This document shows, piece after piece, positions 1 to 11,495 of a DNA stretch of 64,000 nucleotides. Numbering within the stretch: the first letter of the stretch is position 1; every line of letters starts with the position of its first letter. The stretch comes from Sphaerolaimus hirsutus (lineage: Eukaryota; Nematoda; Chromadorea; Monhysterida; Sphaerolaimidae): the NCBI GenBank assembly GCA_964036195.1, contig OZ038452.1:19727785-19791784 (forward strand), given 5' to 3'. The position numbers and the translations under genes were made by a program. Below the pieces are notes generated by a model. The model saw nothing but the letters and a program-made list of their open reading frames with translations, was not told the DNA's origin and searched no databases.

Positions 1-427
1 ACCAAAATCTGGTGGTAAACTAGCGTATGCACGCGCAATACATATTTACGTCTACTCCAAAAAATAAACGGTGTTCGCATCAAATTCAGCAGTCAGTTTA
101 CAAATGTAGAACTGACGCCGATATCCCGCTACAGGGGCATATAGAGCTGTAATTTAGGGGGAATATCTGCGACATTCCCCCCAAACAATACACCAACAGG
201 GGGGCGCAATCGAAACCCTTAAGTGTGGATCGCTGAAGATGTAGAAAAAATTTTTTTGACATTTTCAGTGTCTGCGACTTTGTGATCATTTAAAAAAGTG
301 AAATGAACAAAATGTTTGAATGTTCTAGGCGACGCCCAAAATAATAGAAAAATTAGTTTGGGTTAGGGATGTCAATCCATCGGTTAGGGCCTTCGATGTT
401 GTTGTTAGCCCAGACATGAAACCACAT
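1..427. other. AT-rich stretch with no recognised feature
   Basis: I see no convincing coding exon, RNA gene or repeat boundary here. The open frame at 98-289 on the minus strand has no recognisable motif. Confidence 0.5.
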
Positions 428-811
428 TACCGTATTTCTTCTAACAGAAGGGCGGGTCTCCAATAGAAGGGCGGTCTCCAATAGAAGGTACAGATAGTGC
501 TGGAATTGTGCCAAATACATGAAAAATTAAAAAATATCAGTCGACGCCGCAATTTAGTGGCTTTGGTCCACTGATCCGGTGCTATTTTAACATAAGATGT
601 TGAATGAACTCTACGAATTGTAGTTCTTATCAAATGTCTGTGACGAAACACCTTGAAAAACCTTGGGAGAAAGTGGAAAAGTATACTGAAAAGATGATGA
701 AAGAAATAGAAGGGCGGTCTCCAATAGTAGGGCGTGTCCAATAGAAGTCGGGTAAAAAAGTTGACAAAAAATAGAAGGGCGCCCTTCTATTAGATTAGAA
801 GAAATACGGTA
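428..811. mobile_element. TA-type MITE with AGAAGGGCG word
   Basis: Inverted ends read TACCGTATTTCTTCTAA at 428 and the complement ending ...AAATACGGTA at 811. The subterminal DNA repeats AATAGAAGGGCG with spacer CGGTCTCC at both ends in inverted orientation. The outer TA on each side fits a TA target duplication. No transposase is present. The two open frames inside (427-741 and 611-838, minus) are low-complexity read-through. Diverged relatives lie at 20157-20518 and 44424-44515. Confidence 0.75.
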
Positions 812-853
812 TTCTAAATACCAACAAATTTCCAGCAAGGTATCAAATCTAAA

Positions 854-2530
854 TACCGTATTTCCTCGAAAAATCCCTTATTGAATTAACCCCCCCCCTC
901 GAAATACACCCAGGTGTTTTTGAGCTCGGGAAAAAATAACCCCCCCCCCTCGAAATACGCCCGTCTGTAATGATGTACATCATGTATGCAATCTACATGA
1001 TGTACTTTATGCGGCCAATTTGCATCATAACTACACATAGACTAGTAGGTGTAGCAATGTACGTCTCTGTGTCCTAATATAGGTATGCCGTTTAGTCACG
1101 TTTATTGATAGTTATGGGTACGTAAAAACCCATTCTCTACTAGGGTGTCAAATTTCCGTTTTCAGTTTTCCGTTTCCGTTTTCCGCGGGCAATTTTTTTT
1201 CCGTTTTCCGTTCCGTTTTCCGGCTGCTGAAATTTTTTCCATTTTCCATTCCGTTTTCCAGCAACTTTTTTTTCCGTTTCCGTTTTTCCGGCTCATTTTC
1301 CGTTTTCCTAATTTTCGTTCTCAGACTAATAGTAGTACGTAGATGGTATAAACACTGTTCAAACGTGATTACGACATTGTTTTAACGTGTGTTCTGCACT
1401 ACGCAGAACACAAACTGCAGTATTTGTCATGTACGTTCTCTTTACACTCAATCTGGGGGGTGTTTCGAGTGGGGGTGATTCTTCGTTGTGGTCTCGCGAG
1501 GGGAGGGGGGTCAAACGAGAGGGGAGGGGGGTATTTCGAGGGGGGGTATTTCGAGCAAATACAGTATATATAATAACGTATAATATATCCTATTTCGTCC
1601 CATTTATTACAGGTTGAGGGCATTTTCAAAGCAATTTTTACTACTAAATTGACGAAAATTTCTGGCGAAATAAAAAACCCAACCCCTCGAATAAGCCCCC
1701 CTCGAAATACCCCCCTCAACATTTCCACTCTGAAAAAACAAAACCCCCTGGGGGTATTTCAAGGAAATACGGTAACTTTGTCCAGTATACATTGTGTGTC
1801 AAATTTCTGTTTTCCATTTCCGTTTTCCACAGGCAAATTTTTTCCGTTTTCTGTTCTGTTTTCCAGCTGCTGAAATTTTTTTCTCCATTTTCTGTCCCGT
1901 TTTCCAGAAACTTTTTTTCCGTTTCTGTTTTTCTGGCTCATTTTCTGTTTTCCAGCTAAATTTTCAGTTTTTCTGCCTATTTTCCATTTTCCGCCTCAAT
2001 TTCCAGTTTTTCCGCCTTTTTCCATTTTCCGCCTCAATTTTCCATTTTTCCGCCTCATTTTACCGTTTTCTGGCTCAACTTTCTGTTTTCTGATCAGCCA
2101 AACTGGTAAAAATTCATGCAGATTGTCAATGATGTGAAATTTTTTCTGTTTCCAGCAAAATTACTGCAAATTTTTTCCACTTCCAGCAAAATTTCAGCAA
2201 ATTTTATCCGTTTTCCGGCAAAATTTCAGCAAGTTTTTCCATTTCCAGGCAAATTTGATTTTTCCGTATCCGTTTTTCCGGCCTCTTTTTCTGTTTGCCA
2301 GCCGCTGAAAATTTTTTTCCATTTCCGTTTCCGTTTTCCGCCAAGTGCAATTTTTTTCCGTTTTCCGTTCCGTTTTCCGGCCGCTGAAAATTGTTTTTCA
2401 TTTCCGTTTCTGTTTTCCGTAAAAAAAATTTTTTGACACCCTATTCTCTACTACCATATTTTACGAAAATTTCTGGCGAATTAGTAACCCCCCCCTCGAA
2501 TAAACCCCACCTCGAAATGCCCCCCCTTAA
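854..2530. mobile_element. TA-type element split by a hAT-like insertion
   Basis: The left end, TACCGTATTTCCTCGAA, starts at 854 and is followed by CCCCCTCGAAATAC blocks to about 960. A region containing ATGATGTACATCATGTATGC follows; it recurs at 32318-32350. The word-filled element 1141-2443 interrupts it. Afterwards the CCCCTCGAATAAACC and TCGAAATGCCCC blocks resume to about 2530. I could not fix the right end precisely. It is non-coding. Confidence 0.55.
1141..2443. mobile_element. hAT-like MITE, TTTTCCG word
   Basis: The inverted ends are TAGGGTGTCAAATTT at 1141 and ...TTTTTTGACACCCTA at 2443. Flanking 8-bp direct repeats TTCTCTAC at 1133-1140 and 2444-2451 match exactly. Both flanks of the interior consist of reiterated TTTTCCG, TTTTCCATTTCCG and CCGGCTGCTGAAATT units. 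The middle (about 1330-1790) carries TA-type element sequence with G runs, so another element landed inside. The frames rich in Phe, Ser and Pro (1145-1342, 1794-2093, 2116-2436) are read-through of the word and not genes. An 8-bp duplication and a TAGGG end are hAT hallmarks. Confidence 0.85.
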
Positions 2531-2884
2531 AATGATCGAGACAACCTGCAAATCCCATTTTTGTAGTTAGTGATATCTAAATTCCGTCTGCCGATTTGAC
2601 ACGGTTTTTCAACACGAAAAACAAATTTAGTTAACAATGCTATCGTATAGGTTAGACGATGAGATTTCATTTATAACAAAAATGAGTTCAATATCTCTTT
2701 CCAATCAAAAGTTATATCCATTCTTCAAATTTTTCCCTCCCATCCACATAAATAACTGCATGAAGAATGATGCATGCAACTTTAAAACGCCAAATCTCAA
2801 CCATTTCTCAGCCGATTTACACCACTGAATGCTTAAAATGATTGGAATAATATGGCGAGATAGATTTTATCCTCAGTTTATCTC
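2531..2884. other. Unassigned interval
   Basis: AT-rich DNA without recognised coding, RNA or repeat structure. The 63-residue frame at 2637-2828 has no motif I know. Confidence 0.4.
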
Positions 2885-3085
2885 AGGGGTCTGGTAAGGG
2901 GGGGGAGGGTTGGGGGGGGGGGTTACCCCCCCCCCCCAAACGCTCCAGCTATCTATCTATCCCGGAGGCCGCTCAGCTATCTAAATATCTATCCTGAGGC
3001 GAAATTTTTGGCTACTATCCCCTGAACCCCCCCCCCAAAAAAAAAAAAAAATCGCCAGCTAAATATCTATCTATCCTGGAGCGAT
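2885..3085. repeat. AGCTATCTATCTATCC word repeat with G/C runs
   Basis: Long G and C runs flank repeated CAGCTATCTATCTATCC units and a GGCTACTATCCCCTGA segment. A related, inverted-looking set of units lies at 18150-18275 (GATAGCTAGATAGCTCGG, GATAGATAGATGGCTGG). This is probably another word-filled element. I could not find a clean target duplication. Confidence 0.5.
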
Positions 3086-3254
3086 TTTTGAGAAATTTAC
3101 TCTAATTTTCACTCTAAATCACTACTGTTCATTCCTATTTATATATTTTCACCATCAAAATCATCAATGTGTATGCCTTATCGCACATTTTCAGCTATTT
3201 TTGGCTATTTATGTGCTATTTGTACCTATTTACTCTTAACCTATTTTTAACTAA

Positions 3255-3425
3255 ACATAGGCGGTGTAAGTGCTTGGGCGCTTGTGAATGTCACAAGTGG
3301 AATTTTTGGTGTCACAAGCAGAAATTTCACTGTCACATTGTGTCATTCACAAGTGTGTGTTTTGAAAATGAGAGTGGAAGCTCAAAATTAGCTCACAATC
3401 ACTAAAATTCGCTCCATTTTGCCAA
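3255..3425. mobile_element. Truncated GTCACAAG-word element
   Basis: It starts with CATAGGCGG at 3255 and carries repeated TGTCACAAG and GTCACAAGCAG units. These match the intact element at 35585-35958, which has the same end and word. The far end is missing, and the 3437-3976 palindrome follows directly. Confidence 0.6.
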
Positions 3426-3436
3426 TTTTCTCCTTT

Positions 3437-3976
3437 AAGCCGGAATTAGAGCTCAGCGTCGATTCGACGTGAAATGACGACGTGAAATGACGTCGTGAAA
3501 TTAATTACACGAGTGTGGATCATGCTACGGGTCTACAATTTTCTAAGGATAATATATGAATCAATACCTTAATCGTGTCCAATACTGAGTGTTATCAGCC
3601 ACAACTAGAGCGAATTGAAAAATTCAATTTTTATCATTTCACGTCATCATCATTTCACGTCACAGTGTCAGGGAACAACTTGACATTTCACGTCAGACTA
3701 TTGCAAGCAGCAGTCTGACGTGAAATGTCAAGTTGTTCCCTGACACTGTGACGTGAAATTATGATGACGTGAAATGATAAAAATTGAATTTTTCAATTCG
3801 CTCTAGTTGTGACTGATAACACTCCGTATTGGACATGATTAAGGTATTGATTCATATATTATCCTTAGAAAATTGTAGACCCGTAGCATGATCCACACTC
3901 ATGTAATTAATTTCACGACGTCATTTCACGTGATCATTTCACGTCGAATCGACGCTGAGCTCTAATTCCCGCTTTA
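3437..3976. repeat. 540-bp near-perfect palindrome
   Basis: The left arm from 3437 (AAGCCGGAATTAGAGCTC) matches the complement of the right arm ending at 3976 almost base for base over roughly 260 bp. The loop is about 12 bases near 3706 (ATTGCAAGCAGC). Both arms carry ACGTGAAATGA units. A solo end (GAGCTCTAATTCCGGC) occurs near 51987. It has no coding potential. It looks like a foldback transposon or a recent inverted duplication. Confidence 0.85.
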
Positions 3977-3980
3977 TAAT

Positions 3981-4628
3981 CAGATAGCCATGGTTATATA
4001 CCTATTTTTACCAAATTTTATTTATACAGGGGTGGGCATTTTCAGTTTCCGCTGGAAAAACGCGATAGCTTGAGCTACAGTTGAGCTATCACAATGAAAT
4101 TTTTACACAATAGAGTAGACTCCATAGGACACCTATTCTGAAGTTTGCAACCCAAATGGCCACATTTTCAGTGAGTTATGACATGCAGACTTTTTAGTGT
4201 AATTTTGTGACTTGACCCCTCTTATCACAGGACTGGGGGACTATTTGAGAAAAAAAAAGAATTTTGTCATAGCCCCGACCCCAAACCCCAACCCCAACCA
4301 AACACCAGATAGCCATGGTTATATACCTATTTTTACCAAATTTTATTTATACAGGGGTGGGCATTTTCAGTTTCCGCTGGAAAAACGCGATAGCTTGAGC
4401 TACAGTTGAGCTATCACAATGAAATTTTTACACAATAGAGTAGACTCCATAGGACACCTATTCTGAAGTTTGCAACCCACATGGCCACATTTTCAGTGAG
4501 TTATGACATGCAGACTTTTTAGTGTAATTTTGTGACTTGACCCCTCTTATCTCAGGACTGGGGGACTATTTGAGAAAAAAAAAGAATTTGGTCATAGCCA
4601 GGCTGGCCGCGAGAGTTCCGCACATGTG
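3981..4628. repeat. 324-bp tandem duplication of a hAT-like end
   Basis: CAGATAGCCATGGTTATATA begins at 3981 and again at 4305. The following sequence, including the transposon end CAGGGGTGGGCATTTTC (4027 and 4352), is repeated nearly identically until an insertion interrupts the second copy at 4599. The duplicated unit includes flanking host DNA plus the 5-prime end of the element. Confidence 0.8.
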
Positions 4629-5714
4629 TTTCCGCACACAAGCACACAAAAAAACATTGGGTGGAGACATGTTCCGCGCAATGACACGAACTGAGGTAGC
4701 CTGACGCGCGCGCAGACACACAACAGACGCAGCTCTGCGCGCGCACAAAAATGGCGCGCGCATAACAGGCAACGTCTGCGTGCAAAACAAATCATTTTGA
4801 CACGCAGAAAATTATCGCAGGAGCTATAAATTAGGCATTATGTTTAAAATTTCGCAATTAATTATTGTATTATGAAAATGAAATATTATGATGAAGAAAT
4901 ATCTAAGTTTTGGTTCATTATTCAGATGTTTTTAAGTCATCACACTTATTAGAAACAATGAAAATCAAGTGTCATAATATATTATTACAATTGCATCATT
5001 TGAGATTCACCACATTATTCTGATCATTTTAAGTGCTCAAACATCAAAATCAGTCGAGAATTCATGTAAATATGCAGTTCCGAATGTGGGGCCTTTTAAA
5101 AAAAACTACCCAATAATTACTTCGGAAGCTGCAGCCCCGGTGATTTTCATTACGTGTTCGTTTTGCGAACACGTAGAATCTGTTTGTGTGCTAAAAAAAA
5201 CGTTTCCGCGCGCCTGGTCAATTTGACCTCCATAAGTTTCGCGCGTTGACACGTTGTCTTTTTGTGCCCATAGGGCCGGTCAGCACACAAGCGCGCGGTT
5301 GCATTTTCTATGCGCGCAACAAAAATCGGTTCCGCGCGTTTGTTTTAGCACGGTGTTTTTCACGCGCGGAACACTCGCGGCCAGCCTGGTCATAGCCCCG
5401 ACCCCAAACCCCAACATACTCAAAGGGCATCAAAATCGGCCAATGTACGACAGAATGAGACGACACCAAAACCGGTGACTCCCCCCCCCCTAAAATGCTA
5501 CCCTCGATTTGTCCTATGGGTGATGCCAAGTCACAAAATTACACTAAAAACTGTGTGTTCCACAACTCACCCAAAATGTGGCCGTTTGGGTCGCAAACTT
5601 CAGAATAGGTCCCCTATGGAGTCTACTCTATTGTTTTAAAATTTCGTTGTGATATCTCTACTGTAGCTGAAGCTATCGCGTTTTTCCAGCGGCAACTGAA
5701 AATGCCCACCCCTG
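4352..5714. mobile_element. hAT-like element with CAGGGGTGGGC ends
   Basis: The ends are CAGGGGTGGGCATTTTCAG at 4352 (duplicated at 4027) and the complement ending CCACCCCTG at 5714. The next subterminal sequence TTTCCGCTGGAAAAACGCGA is also inverted at the other end. Flanks TATTTATA (left) and TATTTGTA (right) agree at 7 of 8 positions. Without the nested 4599-5388 element it would be about 570 bp. CAGGGGTG is a classic hAT terminus. No transposase frame is visible. Confidence 0.75.
4599..5388. mobile_element. hAT-like MITE, CGCGC word, nested
   Basis: The ends are CAGGCTGGCCGCGAG at 4599 and the complement CTCGCGGCCAGCCTG ending at 5388. The 8-bp flanks GTCATAGC (4591-4598 and 5389-5396) are identical. 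Subterminal regions are rich in TTCCGCGCG and GCGCGCACA words. The AT-rich middle (about 4800-5100) resembles the small TA elements at 61449-61644. Short minus-strand frames at 4552-4795 are word read-through. Confidence 0.85.
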
Positions 5715-5905
5715 TATTTGTAGTGTTTTCGAAATTTATGGCTTGCTGCCAACTTCACATAATGGCTCTGATAAAAAGTGTCACAAAATAAAAAATTGGC
5801 TAATGTGAATGTCACAAGCGCAAATTGGGACTTTGCACTGCATATGCTGCAGGTTGTCCCAATCATTTTAAGTGTTCAAATCCGCCCAGAAAAAGGAGAG
5901 TATAG
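5715..5905. repeat. Diverged fragment related to GTCACAAG-word elements
   Basis: The sequence TGCTGCCAACTTCACATAA and the GTGTCACAAA/GTCACAAGCG units resemble the interior of 35585-35958. No ends are recognisable. Confidence 0.4.
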
Positions 5906-6640
5906 TGATATTTAACCTACCTGATATTTAACCCATCGGTTGAAAAGCTGAAGTACCTCGGTTGGTAAGCCAAAGTATGTCGTATAAAGAGCCTCATTGA
6001 ACTTTTGAAAGTGCGTCGATATTTAACCCAAAGTGTATTGTTAAAAAAGCCATTGTGTTGTTTCGTAAGCCGCAATACAATAATATAAATATAAATATGT
6101 ACAACCCATGTACACATGAATATGAAGAAAGAGGGAAATATAAGTGGCGGTGAGATGACAGGCATTTTTTGCATCGTAGCTATGTGCGCCCTATGTTCGT
6201 ATGGACACGCGTGGACAATTTAATTTGTTGCCTTAGGTAGATTGCAAATGACATATAGGAATCTGTGAATCCGCTATGATTATTTATGTACGTATTTAGG
6301 TGTTTTAGTGCAGTGACATTTGACCCTGTGACCTGAGATTTGGTCACCGTGAGAATACATCTGACGCTTATGTATTGCCATGCAAATACAGTATTTGCTG
6401 GCATGTATAGGAGAATTTAAGTATGAACTGAATACAAGTATGAATAAGTAGAATTGCGGCGTAAATATGGCTTAAATTTCGACACAGTAGGGTCAAAAAA
6501 CGACCCACTATGGGTGACGAAACGAATGAAAAATAAAAACACTTTGCGGCTTTACAAACGAGGTACTTTGGCTTTACAACCGACTTAGTTTGGCTTACGA
6601 ATGGATGGGTTACGAACCGCTGTGGTTAAATATCGGGTTT
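5906..6640. mobile_element. Inverted-repeat element with GGCTTAC-type words
   Basis: The left side carries GATATTTAACCCATCGG and CGGTTGGTAAGCCAAAG. The right side carries the complements CTTTGGCTTTACAACCG and GGTTAAATATCGGG near 6560-6640. The arms are therefore word arrays in inverted orientation, as in the other elements. I did not find an unambiguous target duplication. Internal minus-strand frames (5917-6174, 6180-6404) have no recognisable domain. Confidence 0.5.
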
Positions 6641-6898
6641 TCCTCCAGAAAAAGTCAAGTTACTTATGTTCAAAGTTTGCATGTTCTGGGCGACACCCAA
6701 GTTTTTTTGTAAATGGACACCTTCTTTTATTCCCGAGTTATAAACACGTGCTCGGGGGCCGACCCCCCTCCCCTAAAATGCTACCCCCAAAATCCCCTAT
6801 GCCTACCCCCCCCCCCCCCCTAAAATGCTGTCCACAATTTTCCCTATGACGTTTGAGACTCGTGTTACTCGGTTACTGGTTGGTGGGGTGGTCCATAT

Positions 6899-7685
6899 CA
6901 GAGTTGTTCAAATACTGGTATTTTTGGAAAGTGTAAGTGTAAGTGTAAATACACTTTCCAAATTTGAAGTATGGATACCAAAAGTGTAAGGTATTTTTAA
7001 AATACCCAGGAAAGTGTAAAAAAAAAGTGTAAGCCTAAAAATTTTTTTAGAAAGAGCTCTCACTGTTGAGCATTAGAAAACACCACTGTTTTCACCTTTA
7101 GATTGATTTATCTATCATTTTTATTCATTATTTCACATTTTACTGCCAATTTTGAAACATTTCAGACTGTAACAAATTTAGTGGTATGAAGTTGCCTAAT
7201 AATGGCACTTTTTCAGTGTTAATATTTTACTGATTAAGCAATGTGATACACTCTGTTTCAATGCAAGAATGTACATGCAGCAAATATCAATGCAAAAGCA
7301 GTCAACTTTGTGTCCAGCTGGTGAATTTCAATTGATCTTGTCCTTTTTACAAAAGTATGATGAAACTGTAGAAAACCATGAGTACTGTTCAAAGGTGAGA
7401 GATAGTGCTAGTTTGCACATTTGCCATATTTTCTACATTCAATGCATAACTGCATATGTGCACTCTGCAGTTATTTTTTGTACATGAACCTGTTTTATGC
7501 TTTCTCAAAAGCATAAAACAGGGCCATCTGAAAGAAAAAATACACTTTCTGTACCCAGGTATTTTGCCCAGGAAAGTGTAAAAAAAGTGTACGGGTATTT
7601 TATGAAAGTGTAAGTGTAAGTGTAAATATAAATACCCATTTACCCAGGTATTGCGGGTAAGTGTAAATACACTTTCGCAAATCTG
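6899..7685. mobile_element. hAT-like MITE, AAGTGTA word
   Basis: The ends are CAGAGTTGTTCAAATAC at 6899 and ...CACTTTCGCAAATCTG at 7685. Flanks GTCCATAT at 6891-6898 and 7686-7693 are identical. Reiterated AAGTGTAAGTGTAAATAC blocks fill both ends in inverted orientation. The interior has no long coding frame; 7269-7487 encodes 72 residues without known features. The sister elements at 21619, 24689 and 33887 share ends and layout but use AAGCGTA or AAACGTA throughout. Confidence 0.85.
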
Positions 7686-8045
7686 GTCCATATATGCACA
7701 ATATAGTGGAAGAAGTATGGAAGAAAGTGGAAGTCTGACGAAAAGTGTGTGTTTGTGTGTTATATGGCTGCATTTCTGTCTGCACTTACCGATAGTCGCG
7801 CATTTCAGATTATGCAGCTTGATCTTCTTCTTCTTTGCTCTTCTTCCATGCTGTTGTTACAAATAAAAACTCTTTTGAAAAATAGTAATCAAATAATGTA
7901 CAGTTTTAGTGGATTTACCGTAATATAAGGAATATACCGTTGGAATATTTTGAGAGGTGAGTTAATCGAGTGGGGGGGGGTTATTTGAGGGGGGACTTAT
8001 TTGAGGATTTAGGGTAAATGTTTGAGTACTATTCTGTTTGCACTC
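7686..8045. other. Interval with TA-type fragments
   Basis: TACCGTAATATAAGGAATATA near 7916 and GTGGGGGGGGGTTATTTGAG near 7970 look like decayed parts of TA-type elements. The rest is AT-rich and unassigned. Confidence 0.4.
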
Positions 8046-8632
8046 TACCGTATTACCTTGAATTGACCCAACTTGAAATACCCCCAGGTCTTTTTTGAGC
8101 TGAGGAAAACTCCATTAGAATCTATTGGAAGTGAATGCATTTTCGTCGAATGACCTAGATCCTGGGTAACGTAAATAATTAAGTGAATGTGTGCTCCACA
8201 GTTGTGGAGAAAAATCTTTAGCACACGCAGGGTAATTATTGTACGCAGTGATTTATCCTGGCGCCCTTATTTCCAAATGCCAGGCGCCATTTTGCAGCGG
8301 CGCTATTGGCGCTTCTCGTCATCCCCTTGAAAAGCGTCATGGCGCTTTTGGCGTTTGGCGCTATTTTCGCCCGGCGCCAGGAACAAAATGCGCTTGGCGC
8401 TAGCGCCAAAGGAGGAAGCGCCATGGCGCTTCTGACGCTTGGCGCCAATTTGCTCTGGCGCCAGTGGCGCTCGGCGCTAGGAGTCGGAAAAGCGCCATGG
8501 CGCCTTGGCGCCAAAGTCCTGGCGCTTGTCACATCACCAGCAGTATCACATAGCCCCCCTCGAATTTACTTCCCGTCAAAGTTTGCTGAGGAAATAGTAA
8601 CCCCCATGAGGGTAATTCGAGGTAATACGGTA
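8046..8632. mobile_element. TA-type element containing a GCGCC block
   Basis: It is bounded by TACCGTATTACCTTGAATTG at 8046 and ...GTAATTCGAGGTAATACGGTA at 8632. The segment 8236-8535 is a dense block of GGCGCC-type palindromic words with spacers such as CAAATGCC and GCGCTTGGCGC, probably an inserted piece of the GCGCC element family. The opposing frames there (8236-8532 minus, 8306-8653 plus) exist on both strands because the word is palindromic. They are not genes. Confidence 0.65.
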
Positions 8633-8930
8633 TATTTACACACTGTACTGTAATGAAACTTGGGTAAAGGAACCCATTTTTATATTCAATCACTGATAAT
8701 AAAAATTTTATTTCAAGCTACCTTTGAGTTTCTCTTCACTTTGCACTCGTTCATCGGTGACATCATATGCCCCTTTTCAAATAGGCATTGCTTTGCCACC
8801 AATGATGCCGAAAGCACACATTCAAAAGACGAAACTCATATTGAGTTTCGGTCTTATTGTTTTATTTACACGAAAACACGGAAACTCACGAATTTTGAAG
8901 AACTTGAAATTCAAATGTTTTTTGTACAAC

Positions 8931-10857
8931 ACAAACACCTTCCCGGACAAGTTCACCACCCATTTTTTTATTTTATTCTTGACGCAATATCTGCGGCTAT
9001 GGGGGGATTAACGAGCTGAAAACTTGTATATATATAGTTTCAACAATCCCCTACTCCGCATCAATGGGTGGAGGCACGGCGACGAACTACAGGGAGGGTC
9101 GCTGTATATGTAACATTTTTTTCCGGCGTTTTTAGTGTCCCAAACAAGTTCGCCACCCACTTGATTGGCTGCACTACGGGGGCCATATCTCCTGCTGTGG
9201 AGGGGTTAAAAAGCTGAAATTTGGAGGATGTCTTGACAACACCCCCCTCACTATTCACCGGCGGGATGACTGCTGGCGACCCACTACAGCATTGGTCGCT
9301 GCGTTTAAAGTTTTTTTTTTAAAACGACCCGAGTGTCCCACACAAGTTCAGCACCCGATTCGTTTTAAAAAGTGAATGGTTTAGACTTTAAATAAAAATT
9401 AAAGTTGTTTAAAGCAGTCAACCACCTTTTTTAAATGCTTTGGTTGATAAAAAAAGAAACCAGACACCATTGGGACCCACAATCCCAACCCCAGAAACTA
9501 AACACAAATCCTGATCCCAAATAATTATAAAAATTTCATCAAACATTTGAAAAAACTATTCAGACCCTGAACTAGTCCTGATCCCAATCTTGAATAATTT
9601 AAAAAGTATCCAGTATGACAAATCTGAATGAAAAACTATCCAGAATGACCCCCACCCCAATACCGCACACAGACCCCAGTCACAATCCCAATCTCAAATA
9701 AATAAAAAAATCCTGATATGAAAAAAAAGATCTCAGACAACCCTCCAGTAACTATCCCAATCCCAGAAGAAAAATTATATCCAGTTTGAACCCTAGATCT
9801 CCTGATTGAAATTTTCTCTGTAGGCACTGGCAAACTTGAATGGGACACCCACCCCCTCCCTCAATGGCAGACAAAAAAATCACTTTACACCAAATTTTTG
9901 TTTCACAATTTAAAAGTTGGTTTACAAAGTTCCATAGAGAAGTGTTTAAGGTTCAATATTGTGTAAACAACATGACCTCTAAAATGCCTCCATAAGGAAA
10001 TTTATTTGGGGTGAATGAAAAAATTAAAATTTTGGCAAATTTTGTTCCCGTGGCGATATCATTATGATGTTCCTCGAAATACCCCCCCCCCCAAATTGAG
10101 TGTAATGAGGATGTAGACGCAGTTTGTGTTCTGCATAATAAAGATATAAACAATGTGTGAAAACTAGTGTTAAGACAATAATCAAGGCATGTTAAAACAG
10201 GGTTTGTACCATCTAAATAAGTACTGATCTCATCTTGTCATAAGTCTTGTACCATCTAAATAAGCAGTCAACGACGCCTGACCGCGATCCCAATACTGAT
10301 ACCAAAAATTCGATAAAGCAATCGTTATCCCGATCCAGAAAAGTCAATCCTGTTTGAACCCTAACCTCCAATTACATTCCAAATGAATTTGTGCTCAGGT
10401 TTGCCCCCACAGACCTTTTTTTAAAATGCAATTGGGTGGTGAACTTGTGTGGGACACTCGGGTCGTTTTAAAAAAAAAAAACATTAAACGCAGCGACCAA
10501 TGCTGTAGTGGGTCGCCGGCGGTTGTCCCGCCGGTGAATAGTGAGGGGGGTGTTGTCAAGACATCCCCCAAATTTCCGCTTTTTAACCCCCCCACAGCAG
10601 GAGATATGGCCCCGTAGTGCAGCCAATCAAGTGGGTGGCGAACTTGTTTGGGACACTAAAAATGCCGGAAAAAAATGTTGCATATACGGCGACCCTCCCT
10701 GTAGTTCGTCGCCGTGTTTCCCCCCATTGATGCGGAGTAGGGGATTGTTGAAACTATATATATACAAATTTTCAGCTCGTTAATCCCACCATAGCCGCAG
10801 ATATTGCGTCAAGAATAAAATAAAAAATGGGTGGTGAACTTGTCCGGGAAGGTGTTT
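8931..10857. mobile_element. 1.9-kb foldback element with ~420-bp arms
   Basis: The left arm 8931-9357 and right arm 10433-10857 are inverted copies. Both carry TTCCCGGACAAGTTC, AACAATCCCCTACTCCGC, GCGACGAACTACAGGGAGG and CCATATCTCCTGCTG, all reversed on the other arm. The interior (about 9358-10432) has no gene. It contains relics of the GGGATC-word family ending TTTGAACCCTA near 9797 and 10366, and a C-rich TA-type fragment near 10080. Arm mismatches are few, so the element or its conversion is fairly recent. Arm frames at 10426-10783 and 10395-10595 are antiparallel shadows. Confidence 0.8.
9475..9797. mobile_element. Relic with GATCCCAATC words
   Basis: Repeated AATCCCAACCCC and TGATCCCAAT units end at TCCAGTTTGAACCCTAG near 9797. 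That terminus is shared with the intact element at 56660-57261. The left end is not recognisable. A second fragment of the same type lies at about 10283-10366. Confidence 0.5.
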
Positions 10858-11295
10858 ACTTTGTACTCATGAATAAACCCGTTTAAGTGTTTTTCATACT
10901 TTCCTGCATTTTACCTACCGTATCTCCTCCCTCTCGAAACCCCTATTAATGAACCCCTCTCGAACTATCAATGAAATTTCCAATGCTTGTCGTGGATTGT
11001 AGGGCAATTAAAGCCCTACAATTTGGGCGGATCACCTGGGCGCAATTCCTACTATGAGCCACGCTGATTTAGATGCTAGCAGGCACTCGCGCCACTGCAC
11101 ACCATCCATGTGTTTTCTCTGACTGTGAGGGGGGCATTCGGGCTTCCAAAAAATGCAAAAAACTGGATACATTAACCCCCCATAAAAATGAGTAAAGGCA
11201 AGTCTAAATTTTTTTTACAAAATACCCTTAATCTAGTGTGCAGCGCAAGTGTACCCTAAAGCGCTCCAACCGTTGACTTGGTAACAACAATTACT
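10858..11295. other. Interval with a short TA-type fragment
   Basis: TACCGTATCTCCTCCCTCTCG near 10917, with CCCCTCTCGAAC following, is a decayed end of a TA-type element. No gene is seen before the assembly gap. Confidence 0.4.
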
Positions 11296-11495
11296 NNNNN
11301 NNNNNNNNNNNNNNNNNNNNNNNNNNNNNNNNNNNNNNNNNNNNNNNNNNNNNNNNNNNNNNNNNNNNNNNNNNNNNNNNNNNNNNNNNNNNNNNNNNNN
11401 NNNNNNNNNNNNNNNNNNNNNNNNNNNNNNNNNNNNNNNNNNNNNNNNNNNNNNNNNNNNNNNNNNNNNNNNNNNNNNNNNNNNNNNNNNNNNNN
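11296..11495. other. Assembly gap (200 N)
   Basis: Exactly 200 unknown bases, which suggests a gap of unspecified length. It lies just upstream of a hAT-like relic, so the missing sequence is probably repetitive. The open frame spanning it is an artefact. Confidence 0.98.

Noticed and set aside
1387..1617. MCSALRRTQTAVFVMYVLFT... as a secreted peptide gene (also near 31896-32026)
   Set aside because: The peptide is encoded by the conserved core of TA-type elements (GTTCTGCACTACGCAGAACA). It recurs because the element recurs.
8660..9019. 119-codon ORF resembling a host gene
   Set aside because: It runs from unassigned DNA into the left arm of the 8931-10857 foldback. No motif, and the overlapping second frame is also open.
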